In this document: piece after piece, positions 45,201-55,800 of the stretch
Layout: the number at the start of each line of letters is the position of its first letter
Position numbering within the stretch: the first letter of the stretch is position 1
Assembly (NCBI GenBank): GCA_040904925.1
Contig: JBBDSP010000006.1
Span: forward strand, 124,001-188,000
DNA length: 64,000 nucleotides
Direction of reading: 5' to 3'
Source of the DNA: Gracilimonas sp040904925
GTDB taxonomy: Bacteria > Bacteroidota > Rhodothermia > Balneolales > Balneolaceae
Position numbers and translations under genes: made by a program
The notes under the pieces: generated by a model
What the model saw: only the letters and a program-made list of their open reading frames with translations
Told to the model about the DNA's origin: nothing
The model's database searches: none

Positions 45201-46556
45201 CTATTTTTCTATTGTGAAATAAAACTCAGAGCCTTTTCCAACTTCTGATTCCACCCAGATCTTGCCGCCGTGCTGTTCTACAATTTTCTTTGAGATGGCT
45301 AATCCCATTCCTGTTCCCTGATACTTCTCACGGGAGTGGAGTCTCTTGAATATCTCAAAGATCTCTTCCTGATGTTCTTTTGATATACCTATCCCGTTGT
45401 CTTTGATCGAAAATTGCCACTGAGAGTCCAATTCCTGAATGTCGATTTCAATAACAGGGGCTTGTTCGTCAGGCTGATATTTAAGAGCATTGGTCAGCAG
45501 ATTTTGGATAAGCATTTTAAAGGTTACAGGAACAACATTAAGCGTGGGCATTTTGGGGTAGGTGATCTTAGCATTGCTATTGTCTACATCTGCTTTCAGT
45601 GATTGTATAGTTTCACTGATCACCTGATTTATATCAACAGGTTTATATTCATTGTACAACCTTCCAACCCGGGAATATTCTATGAGTTCAATTATGGAGT
45701 TATTCATACGTTGTGCACCATCTACCGCAAAATGTATATATTGATGGGCTTTCTCATCTAATTTTGCACCGTATTTTTTTTCAAGCAGCTGCATAAAGCT
45801 ACTGATCATTCTCAGAGGCTCCTTCAAGTCATGAGAAATAGTATAGGCAAACCGTTCGAGCTCCTGATTTTTTGAATCTAAGAGTGAGATAGATTCCTTG
45901 AGTTGTCTATGCTGACTTTCAACTTCAGCTCTAAGATTATTTTCCTGTATGATCGTAGATTGCAATCCATCAAATAAAATAGGAATAAGAATAACGGCAA
46001 CTCCACTGAGAAAGATCAGATTCATTGAAACTGCGATCCAGGAATCAAGTGCGTATTGAGAAAAGAGCCCAAATCCTATCCAGTCAAAATGAAGTATCAC
46101 CCCAATAGCAATGCAGATCAGACAATTTAAGGCAAGCGTGAAGTATCCGTATTTTTTATCGAGACTCAGGACTACAAAAATAGTAATGGCTAACAGATAA
46201 AGTAAACCGGGGCCGTGCAAGCCAAGATATAAGAGGAGGGCAACAGAAATTAAATAAAGAGCCCCGTTAAAGATTAGCTTTCGGGTAAATACATTGATTC
46301 CAGGTAAGAAAGCTATGCTTAGAATTAATACAATAGAAACAAAATCAACATACAGTATGCCTTGGAGTTCATTTATATAGGCCATGTAAACTCCCGGTAT
46401 TACAGCCAAAACGCTAAAGGGTATCAGGTAGGTGACGGATGCTGCAAAAAGCCGGTTTTGCCAATAGGTCAGGGAGGTATCAGCAACCAACTCATCGGTA
46501 CAATTTCGCAGAATAAGTTCACGATATGTATTCCATGTTTTGCAGATAAATCTCAT
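45201..46556 (-). CDS. Membrane histidine kinase with six to seven transmembrane helices
   Basis: This is a 451-residue protein. The N-terminal 205 residues hold about six hydrophobic helices (for example 33-57, 65-85, 90-110, 113-130, 136-155 and 170-195), forming an integral membrane sensor of no family I can name. A coiled linker leads to HisKA (YTISHDLKEPLRMISSF) and an ATPase domain (LLTNALKY, DNGIGIS, GTGMGLAI, EQHGGKIWVES). First gene of the seven-gene run ending at 37.3 kb; 61 bp separate it from the ABM gene. Confidence 0.9.
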   Translation of the reverse strand: MRFICKTWNTYRELILRNCTDELVADTSLTYWQNRLFAASVTYLIPFSVLAVIPGVYMAYINELQGILYVDFVSIVLILSIAFLPGINVFTRKLIFNGALYLISVALLLYLGLHGPGLLYLLAITIFVVLSLDKKYGYFTLALNCLICIAIGVILHFDWIGFGLFSQYALDSWIAVSMNLIFLSGVAVILIPILFDGLQSTIIQENNLRAEVESQHRQLKESISLLDSKNQELERFAYTISHDLKEPLRMISSFMQLLEKKYGAKLDEKAHQYIHFAVDGAQRMNNSIIELIEYSRVGRLYNEYKPVDINQVISETIQSLKADVDNSNAKITYPKMPTLNVVPVTFKMLIQNLLTNALKYQPDEQAPVIEIDIQELDSQWQFSIKDNGIGISKEHQEEIFEIFKRLHSREKYQGTGMGLAISKKIVEQHGGKIWVESEVGKGSEFYFTIEK

Positions 46557-46799
46557 TCTAATACCGTATTGAAATAAATGTTGAATTGTTCATTTTTGTG
46601 TGGCGATTATTTTTTTAATATAAATTAAAGCATACTTCCTTTTTCTACTGCAACAAATGATGCGGCCTCACCTTATGCCCATCGTTATCATTGTAACCTC
46701 TTTTGATTCCTGATCAGTACATGATGAAAGTAATGGGAGGTGAATCAAGAAAGCTGCAAGAGTAGATAGTTCTCCACGACTTATAATTGTAAATATTTA
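46557..46799. other. 240-bp spacer; contains a short lipobox-like reading frame
   Basis: On the minus strand an in-frame stretch reads LAAFLIHLPLLSSC-TDQESKEVT and stops near 46667, after no clear ATG. Its CAGTACATGATGAAAGTA (46715-46732, plus strand) is identical over 18 bases to 57575-57592 inside a real lipoprotein gene, in the same codon phase. It may be the remnant of a lipoprotein gene or a very short peptide gene. The rest is AT-rich and probably carries the promoter for the run that starts at 46556. Confidence 0.35.
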
Positions 46800-47204
46800 T
46801 CATTCTTCCATTCGAAAATGTTCTGGCAATATCTTTTTAAACCTTTCACAAACATCGAGAGTTAGGGGCTTTTCAACAAAGTCTATAATCTGTGAATATC
46901 TTTTAGATTTAATTCTATCTGCTTTATTAACAGATGATGTAACTATAACTACAATCAAATGCTGAAATGAGTCATCTTTAGTCACATGATCCATAAAATC
47001 CCATCCGTTCATTACCGGCATGTTAATATCCAAAAACACAATAACCGGCTGTTGTTTTGAACTGTTCTTCAGGTAATTGAGAGCCGTTTCTGCCTTGTTA
47101 AAAGTCTTAATATTATCCGACAGGCCACTTTCCTCTACCATCAGTTCGTGCAAGAAAAGAACACCAGCATTATCATCCACTATTAATACCTTGGGAACCA
47201 TCAT
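46800..47204 (-). CDS. Single-domain response regulator
   Basis: This is a 134-residue receiver: VLIVDDNAGVLFLHELM, phospho-Asp in VFLDINMPVMNGWDF, VVIVTSS and FVEKPL. No output domain. The ATG overlaps the stop of the beta-propeller sensor gene by one base (TAATG), and that sensor retains the phosphoacceptor helix, so this receiver is its obvious partner. Two adjacent Met codons are possible starts. Confidence 0.93.
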   Translation of the reverse strand: MMVPKVLIVDDNAGVLFLHELMVEESGLSDNIKTFNKAETALNYLKNSSKQQPVIVFLDINMPVMNGWDFMDHVTKDDSFQHLIVVIVTSSVNKADRIKSKRYSQIIDFVEKPLTLDVCERFKKILPEHFRMEE

Positions 47205-49891
47205 TAATTGTGTGAATTTAATTGTTCGGCTTCTTCGATCTCTCGGTTTAGTCTTCTCACGATATCATCAAGATCTTTTGCAGCTTTTTCTATCTCATGT
47301 GCAATTTCGGCTTTATCTTTTTTTATAGTTTTGTAACTATCATAGTTATTAAATACTTCTGTAAAACCTAGTAGTCTCGATAGTGGTCCCCTTAACTCAT
47401 GGCTTTGCACCCAGGCTACTTCCTTCAATACTTTATTTTGTTTCTCAATATCTCTCAAAGCAAGCTCAAGCTCATTGTTTCTTACGGAAAGCTGCCGAGT
47501 TTTTTCATCTACTTTTCGCTTGAGCAGAATCCCGGTTTTGTGCTTTGCATAAAACGCTCTTATAAAGAAACCGGCAAGGAAAAGTCCGACTAAAACAAGA
47601 GAACGAAACCATATGGATTGATAGAAAAATGGTTTAACTGAAAAAGAAATGGATGCAATATCCGATTCTACTCCAAATTGCTCTGCTTTTATCTCAAATA
47701 TATAATTTCCGGGATTTAAAGAAGTAAGATAGGCAGTGGTTCTGTTCCCTGTAGATTGCCATTCATCACTTAAAGCACTTATCCTGTAAGAGTAGTTAAT
47801 AGTGTGAGGTTTTTTAAAATCAAAACTGCCATAATTAATCTCTAAATTGTTAATACCGGGCGGAATCACTATTTCATCTGATACAGTAAATTCATTTCCG
47901 CCATATCTTAGAGACTCTATATAAATTTCGACATTCCCTTCCGATTCTAAGAGAGCAACGGGGTTAATTATGGCTATACCCTGCATGGTAGGAAACCAGA
48001 TTTCTCCACTTTCCATTTTCCAGCCTGCCGGAAATACGCCGCCATTTGCTTCATGATTGGCCATTCCGTCTGATGTATCAAACAAGCGAACAGGAATCCT
48101 CATATTACCGGATTCATCATTTTTTAGCGCCAATAGGTCGTTAATACTTATGCGCTGAATCCCAAAATTACCACTTGTCCAGAGATAACCGTGATCATCT
48201 TCAATCATTCTAAAGATGCCATTGAACTGCAGCCCGTTACTCCTGTTAAAGAGTTTAAAATCTCCGTCTTTCAATACCAGTAACCCTTCGTTAGTACCTG
48301 CCCAGATCGATCCCTCTGGATCTTCATACATACTCAAAACCATTTCGGATGATGGGCCGTGGTGCAGGGAATAACCGGTGAGATTATCATTCCCGTCTAA
48401 TTTTAAAATTCCGGTTGATGTTGTGCTGAACCAGATATTCCTGTTTCTGTCTTCAAAAATGGAGATGAATTCTGCACTTTGAAACCTATCCGGGACATCA
48501 ACCCTTTCAATTTCCTGATGGTTATGGAGCTTGTGAATTCCACCTGAACGGCTTGTTACCCAGACCTGCCCACGGGAATCCTGATATATAGCCTGTACAA
48601 TATTACTTGCCAACCCGTCATCTGTGGTGAAAAACCGGTCTACTAAATCGGTTTCAGGATTATAGCGGTATAAACCGGAACCTGTACCAAGATAAATGAA
48701 ATCATCTACTCCATATATCCCCAAAACTACTCCATTTTCCAGTCCGTAGTCGGGGGTGATGTTAGTGATCTCACCATTTTCAATCCTGTTCATACCCGCA
48801 CCTGCGGTTCCCGTCCATATCACCCCGTTTTTATCCTGATAGATAGCAAGAGTTATATCATTTGAAAGACCGTCTATCTCACGAAGCACTTTAACATCAG
48901 CCGGAATCATCTGTATGATTCCGTAACCGGTTACGGATAGCCATACATTTCCACTTTCTGTAAGATAAATATCGTTTACTTCATGTAATCCAAATTCGAT
49001 CTCCCTCAGTGAGATGATCTCATCCTTTGTAATCATCTGAACGCCACCGTAGCCAAAACCGGCCCATAGACTTCCATCATCAGTTAACTGTAGAGCGTTT
49101 ACCCTATTATTCGCTAACCCATTGGATTCGTTAAACTCAATAATTTCACCATCCATATGATGGAATATGCCACGGCTTCGGGTACCAACCCAAAGGCTCC
49201 CATTTGATGCCTCAGCCACTGAACGCACCTCAAGCCCGGTATAATCCGGAATCTCTTCAATTGCACCGGTTGCACGAATGTATTTGTAAAGGCCGCTCTG
49301 AGTTCCAATCAGTACCCCGTTGGAAATCGTCTCTATGGTCATTACCGCATCTTTTTTGTATTCTTCCCAACCCGAAAGTATTTCTATGTTACCATCCTTA
49401 AGTACCAACATATCTCCATCATTTGTTCCGGCCCATACATCGCCATTGTGAATTTCAGAGATTGAGGTAATCCACGTTCCCTCAACCTGAGCTCGTGCAT
49501 CATAAACCTGTATTTGATTGTTTTTAGCGTGAACAATCATATTTGCATTTGCGGCCCATATTCCTCCGTCAGAAGATGTTTTCAGATCATAAAACATTGT
49601 AGAAACCAACTCAGGTATATTGTCCTGATTGTAATTTCTGAAGTTCACTCCATCAAATCGGACAAGTCCTTCTTCCGTTGCCGCCCAGAGATAACCCGTC
49701 TCATCTTTAATCACTTTAAAAACGGTATTTACAGGTAATCCTCGGGTATTGTCCCATTGTTTTGATACATATTGTTTGTCTGAAATCCTGACATTTTCAG
49801 TTTGAGCATTCACAATTTGTGCTGTGCTCAACAGATAAAGGAGCGAAAGCAAAACTGTATTACCTATTCGGAAATGTAATTTGTTAATCAC
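47204..49891 (-). CDS. Beta-propeller (Reg_prop/Y_Y_Y) sensor with HisKA but no ATPase domain
   Basis: This is an 895-residue protein from a GTG at 49889-49891, where GTGA overlaps the TGA of the upstream kinase gene. This start gives a clean signal peptide (INKLHFRIGNTVLLSLL.., ending VNAQ). Repeated W-x-G/A-T-x-x-G-x motifs (GYLWAATEEGLVRF, GNVWLSV, GVIWTGTAGAGM, GSIWAGTNEGL) build a 14-bladed-type double propeller (about 30-680). Then follow a Y_Y_Y domain (about 690-760, ..INYSYRISALSDEWQ), a membrane helix (about 772-792) and a coiled coil. The HisKA motif is WVQSHELRGPLSRLLGF. The protein ends about 60 residues later, so the HATPase_c domain of normal family members is absent. A receiver gene overlaps its stop. 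Confidence 0.9.
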   Translation of the reverse strand: MINKLHFRIGNTVLLSLLYLLSTAQIVNAQTENVRISDKQYVSKQWDNTRGLPVNTVFKVIKDETGYLWAATEEGLVRFDGVNFRNYNQDNIPELVSTMFYDLKTSSDGGIWAANANMIVHAKNNQIQVYDARAQVEGTWITSISEIHNGDVWAGTNDGDMLVLKDGNIEILSGWEEYKKDAVMTIETISNGVLIGTQSGLYKYIRATGAIEEIPDYTGLEVRSVAEASNGSLWVGTRSRGIFHHMDGEIIEFNESNGLANNRVNALQLTDDGSLWAGFGYGGVQMITKDEIISLREIEFGLHEVNDIYLTESGNVWLSVTGYGIIQMIPADVKVLREIDGLSNDITLAIYQDKNGVIWTGTAGAGMNRIENGEITNITPDYGLENGVVLGIYGVDDFIYLGTGSGLYRYNPETDLVDRFFTTDDGLASNIVQAIYQDSRGQVWVTSRSGGIHKLHNHQEIERVDVPDRFQSAEFISIFEDRNRNIWFSTTSTGILKLDGNDNLTGYSLHHGPSSEMVLSMYEDPEGSIWAGTNEGLLVLKDGDFKLFNRSNGLQFNGIFRMIEDDHGYLWTSGNFGIQRISINDLLALKNDESGNMRIPVRLFDTSDGMANHEANGGVFPAGWKMESGEIWFPTMQGIAIINPVALLESEGNVEIYIESLRYGGNEFTVSDEIVIPPGINNLEINYGSFDFKKPHTINYSYRISALSDEWQSTGNRTTAYLTSLNPGNYIFEIKAEQFGVESDIASISFSVKPFFYQSIWFRSLVLVGLFLAGFFIRAFYAKHKTGILLKRKVDEKTRQLSVRNNELELALRDIEKQNKVLKEVAWVQSHELRGPLSRLLGFTEVFNNYDSYKTIKKDKAEIAHEIEKAAKDLDDIVRRLNREIEEAEQLNSHN

Positions 49892-52800
49892 TCTGAATCT
49901 CTTTTTTGATTTTTTGGGATAGTAAAAAAGAACGTACTTCCTTTTCCTTCTTCGGATTCGACCCAAATATTACCGCCGTGCCTTTCTATGATCTTTTTGC
50001 TGATAGCCAGGCCGATTCCGGTTCCGGAATAATTATCTCGGGTGTGTAATCGCTGAAATAGCTGAAATATGTTTTGTTGAAACTCTTTATTGATGCCAAT
50101 GCCATTGTCTTTTACGCTGAACCGCCAATGGGAATCAATCTCTTTAGCAGATACATGGATCTTTGGCTTGCTGCCTGGGGCATGATATTTTATAGCGTTA
50201 CTGAGCAGATTTTGAAAGACTTGTTGTATTGCACCGGGGTTTACATTTAACACAGGAAGTGAATCGACAGTGATCTCTGCTTCGTTCTCCTTGATATGGG
50301 ATCGTTCAAGGGATCGCGCATCTTCAAAGAGTTTGTTCAGGTCAGATTCCTCCCGATTTGCTTTGTCCTGGTTCAACCGAGAGTAATTTAACAGATCCAG
50401 TATGATCTGGCGCATACGCTGAGCTCCATCAACTGCATAGTGAATATAAGAGGTTGCCTTTTCATCAAGTTGGTCCTTGTATTTTTTCTCCAGCTGGGTA
50501 AGAAAACTGGTTACCATTCTGAGTGGCTCCTGTAAATCGTGTGATGCCACATAAGCAAACTGCTCAAGTTCAGCATTAGAAGTAGCGAGTTCATCTGCTC
50601 GTTGTTTTAGCTCATCATTGAGTTCTTCCAGCTTCTTTTGTGCAACTTTTTGTTCGGTTATATCTTTGAAGAAAACAGAGATGCCATCCGGGGTGGAATA
50701 AGAGCTTATACTAAACCACTTGTTGAGTGATTCGTAATAATCCTCAAAATCTACATTGATACCTTCATGCATAGTGCGGTGGTAGTTGGTATAGGAGGGG
50801 AGGTCAACCGCATCCGAAAATATATCCCATAGGTTTTGGCCTACTATGTTTTGTTTTGGCGTGTGAAGTAGTCTTTCAGCGGCTTTGTTCCAGTAAGTTA
50901 CCGTCCAGTTTTTATTCAGCGTGAAAAAGCCATCATCAATACTTTCGAGGATCTCTGCTTTTTCTTTATAAGCTTCCTTAAGTTTTAATCCCGCTTCTTT
51001 TCGTGTGGTTACATCTTTAAAATATACAGACAGTCCATTATCTGAGGGATAACCTGTCACTTCAAGCCATTTATCAACTGCGGGATAGAACTCTTCGAAA
51101 TTTACGGTAACCTGTTCATCAATTGCTTTGTGATATTCAGAATAAAATTTTAAGTCTTTTGCATCTTCATATTCATCCCACAGATTTTTACCAATAATTT
51201 CTTCACGGGGTTTACTTAAAACCTGTTCAGCTTCTTTATTCCAATAGGTAACTGTCCAGTTCTCATCCACAGCAAAAAAGGCATCCTTTATACTTTCCAG
51301 GATTTCATTTTTCTCTTCAAATGCTTTTTCTAAATTAATTTCTGCTTTTTTCTTCTCTGTGATATCCTGAATACTCCCGAATATCCGCTGGCATGTACCA
51401 TTTACAAACTCAGCTGAACCTATAATACGGACCCATTTTTGAGTACCTTTAGCTGATTTTATTTGAAGTTCCAGGTCATAAGATTCATCTCTTCCTATAG
51501 CATTGGCAACAGCATTCTCAAGGATTTCTCTGCTTTCGGGTAAGAAAAAATCAAGATCTTCAGAAAGATTTGGATCGTAATCATCTTCAACCTCAAATAT
51601 TTCCCGAGCCATTCCTGACCAATAAACCCGATCATTTTTATTTTCTTCGCTTGTTTTAAGCTCCCAGCTTCCCACCTTTGCAAGCTTGTTTGTTAGTTGG
51701 AGAAGTTGCTCAAGCTCTTTTGTTTCGGTTACATCACGGCCATATGCAAAAACAAAACCATCTTCCCCGAATACATCAGATGAGTACCAGGAGATCCATA
51801 CCAGGTCACCGTTTCTTGTCACATAACGATTTATGTAGTTTTGGGAATGTTTTTCTCCTGTAATGGTGTCACTGAATTCATCCTTCGTTCTTTTCAAGTC
51901 ATCAGTATAAACGAAATCTTCAAAAGGGCGTGAGGTTATTTCTTCTTCAGTATATCCCAATAGTTCACAGAAAGAAGGATTCACTTTTACAAAATGACCT
52001 TTAGGATGGGCTATAGCCATAATTTCGGGAGCACTCTCAAACAACAAGTGAAATTCTTCTTCCTGTTGTTTACGCTTGATCTCACTTCCAAGAAAATTCT
52101 GAAGACCCTCAAAAAGCGTTAAGACTTCCCGTCGTAAACTTGCTTCCACTTCGCTGCTCAATAAAAGGACACCTATAAATTCATTATTATGAAACAGGGG
52201 TATTCCAAATGCGGATCTTAGACCGGCTTTTTTTGCAGCTTCTCTTCTTACAGAAGTTTTTTTACTGGCTATGTTATCCCAGACCTCAATTTCTTTTGAC
52301 TTCCAAACAGCACCGGGTAATCCCTGACCATTTTTGAAGTTTTTGATGTCAGAGCTGTGGTCATAAAATATTTCTCCGGTTTTATGCTCAGCATAGCCGA
52401 TGATCATATTTTGATGTGTTTTATCTTCATTCATCAACCAAATCTCAGCGGTTTCAAACTTGCCATATTTTGTTAAATAGGAGAGAACTCTATTTAAAAT
52501 AGGTTTTAACCGGTCTTGTACTTTGAAATAATCTGCAATTTCGCGATGGATCTCATTTTGAAGGTCCACTTCTTTTGATTCAGTAATATCCCTTAATGCA
52601 CCGATCATTCGAATAGCTTCGCCATCATTATTACGAATGATATATGCTTTTTCAACTACATAAGCATAGCCTCCCTTAGCCATTTTAAAACGATATTCAC
52701 TGGACCAGCTGTTCATTGAAGTATCTTCTAAGGTGAATTCAAGATCTCTCTGAATTTCCTCGATATCATCGGAGTGTACCAGTCTAGCCCAGTTCTTGAT

Positions 52801-55800
52801 AGGATAATTATCCAAACCCGGTTTATGTCCAAATAATGTTCTAAATCCCTCACCCCAATGGATTTTATCATTGATAAGATCCCAGTCATAAATAGCATCT
52901 CTGGAAACTTTACTTACATAATTGTATCGCTCAAGATTTTGCTTGAGTTGCTTTTCATATTTTTTGCGCTCAGTTATTTCAGACAAAGAACCTACAATTC
53001 CGACTACACGGTCGTCTTTTATCAATGGGGCTTCGTTTACTTTTACCCAAATGATCCTGTTGTCAGCAGTTTGTAACTGAAGCTCATAGGGTTTTTGAAC
53101 TTCTCCGGTTTCGATAGCCTTTTGTGTTAATTTATCACCTTCCTTATTTATGGGGTGACTGGTCATAAACTGAGTCCATTTGACTTTAGCCTCTTCAGGG
53201 GGGTATCCAAGAAATTCTTTGCTTTGTGGACTTACATAGGTTAGTAAGCCATTTAGGTCGTGCTGATAGAACATATTTGTACTGTGTTCTACTACATTTC
53301 TGAACTTTTCTTCAGCGAGACGGATCTGCTTCTGTGCTTTTATAGTCCCACTGATATCACGAGCAAAACAGGCAACCCCGGTTATATTTTTACTCTCATA
53401 AATAGGATTCAAGCTCGTTTCATACCAAATATCTACTTCATCCGGATTATCGCTGGGTTCATGTGTCTCTACACGAAATGATTCTCCCGAAAGGGCACGC
53501 TCATAGTATTCCTGCCATGTTTTTCTGTATTGAAGGTCTTCATCAACACCTTTCATAACATGGTCGCCCGGCTTAATATCTATACCGACCTGTTCTTTTA
53601 TTCCTTTAATAAAAGATTCGTTTGCAGTGATCAGCTTAAGTTCCCGATCGATACTCCAAACCAGGTCTTCCGTGCTGTTTATTAGTGCTTCTTTGTTTAG
53701 ACGTTCAAATTCCTTCTCTTTCTCAATGGCTTTTATTTCGGTTGCATCACGACCTGTAGCATAGATCTGATTTTCTTTTTCATTCCAGCGGGCTGACCAT
53801 ATGATGGGGACAATATGACCGTCCTTATGAATGAAGTGATTCTCAAAATTCATCACGTCATTTTTGGTCACACTTTCAGAAATAGCGACTGTCTTATCCC
53901 GGTCCTCTTTTGGAATAAAATCCATAAAAGATTTTCCAACCATCTCTTCCTGTGAGTACCCCAGGATACGTTCGCAAGCAGCGCTAATAGAAGTGAATGT
54001 ACCATCTTTAGTGGTACAGATGATATCAGCAGACTGGTCAAGGACCTGTTGCATTCTATATCGCTGATCATCCAATTCATTTTTTTGGAGAATTTGCTCA
54101 ACCTTAAGAGAAACTTGCTCGATGATGGCTTTCAGTAAATCTTTTTCTTCTTTAAGAAAAGGATTGGTTTCAGGCTTTTCGTCATTTAGATATGCTACGG
54201 TTATCTCAATAGTACCGGCAGCGGTACGTTTGATATTTTCATGTAAAAAGAGATCAGACTTTTTATATCCGGATGAAGAAAATTGTTTTTCATTCCATGT
54301 TATTTGAACTCCGGTAAATTCCGGCTCTTTCCATCCGCCGGGGATGATCTTAATAGCTTTTTCAAGGAGCTCAGTAATGGACAGTTCTTGTTCTTCAAGA
54401 TTTGTGATCTCATAAAGACAGCGCTGTTCCTTCACTCGTTCTACAAGGGAAGTATTTGATCTCTTAAGCTGAAGCTCGGTTTGTTTTCTTTCAGTGATAT
54501 CTTGAGTACTTCCAAACAACCTGACGCAAGTTCCATCCTGCATATCCGGCTTGCCCACAGCCCTGATCCATTTTTCATTCCCTTTTGCAGTAATAATGAT
54601 GAGTTCAACGTCATAAGGGGTTCCTTCCTCAATAGCTTTTTCAACTGCATGCTGGATTTCCGTCCGGCTCCAGCCTTCCTTATAAAATTCAATAGCGGTA
54701 TCAAGGTCCGGTTCAAAATCAGGATCTACTTCGTGAAGTTCTTTTACAAATCCGGACCAGCTTAATTTCTGTTTTATGAGATCAAGTTCCCATGCACCGA
54801 TCTGAGCCATGTCATAGGCCTGCTCCAGTTTTTGTTCTAACTCTTTTTGCTCGGTGATGTCTATCATCAATCCTCTTAGAGATCGGGGAGAGCCATCTAC
54901 AGAAACAACGGTTACAATATCCCTGAGCCAGATATAATGCCCGGATTTATGCTTAATACGATACTCAAAAGTATGATTAATACCTTTTTGTGTTTGATAA
55001 TGGCAGTAATCTACTGCTTCATCACGATCATCAGGATGGATTAAATTCTTCCAAAACCCTTCTTTTCCGATCCACTCTTCAGGCTCGTATCCTAATATAT
55101 ATTTGCTCTGCGGGCTAACGTAGTTGAAGATGAATGTCTGGGCATCTGCTTCCCAGATAATCCCATCCATAGTTTGAATAAGGGACTGATATTTTTCTTT
55201 CGTCTCCTCTATAGCCTCTTGATAGTTAACTCTGTCTGTAATATCCCTGAAATTATCTACAATACCGTTTATCGAAGGGTCGTGGAGCATGTTTGTGATG
55301 GTTCCCTCGCACCAACGGTAGTCTCCGTCTTTATGCATCATCCGGGCCGGAGTTACCTTCATAGGTTCGCCGGGTTTCTCCAAACACTTTGCCAATTCAG
55401 TTTGTATGATGCCTGTATCATCCGGATGCACCACTTCCATCAGATCCATTTTATAGGCTTCATCCTGGGTATAACCGAGTACGTTTTCAATAGAAGGAGA
55501 GATGTAGGTGGGTTTTCCTTCTGGAGAAAGCACAAAGATTACATCACTGCCATTTTCTATGAGTGTTCGATAGTGGGCTTCATTCTCTTCTAAAGCCCTT
55601 TTTGCTTTGTATTCTTCTGTTTTTTCATAAACAGAGAAAAGAGCCCCGTAAATCTCTCCAGATTCATTGTATGCAGGGCGATAGGTAGTGTAGAAAAAAC
55701 GCTCATTCCCTTCTTGGTTGGTCATGGAAAGGTCAGCCCTTATAATTTCCCCACTAAAAACCCGGTCAAGTATTTTGTTTACCTTATCAACTCTTTCCGG

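Noticed and set aside
49892..49966. 25-residue Arg/Lys-rich N-terminal extension of the beta-propeller sensor
   Set aside because: It overlaps the end of the giant kinase and precedes a proper signal peptide; the GTG at 49891 with a GTGA overlap is a better start.
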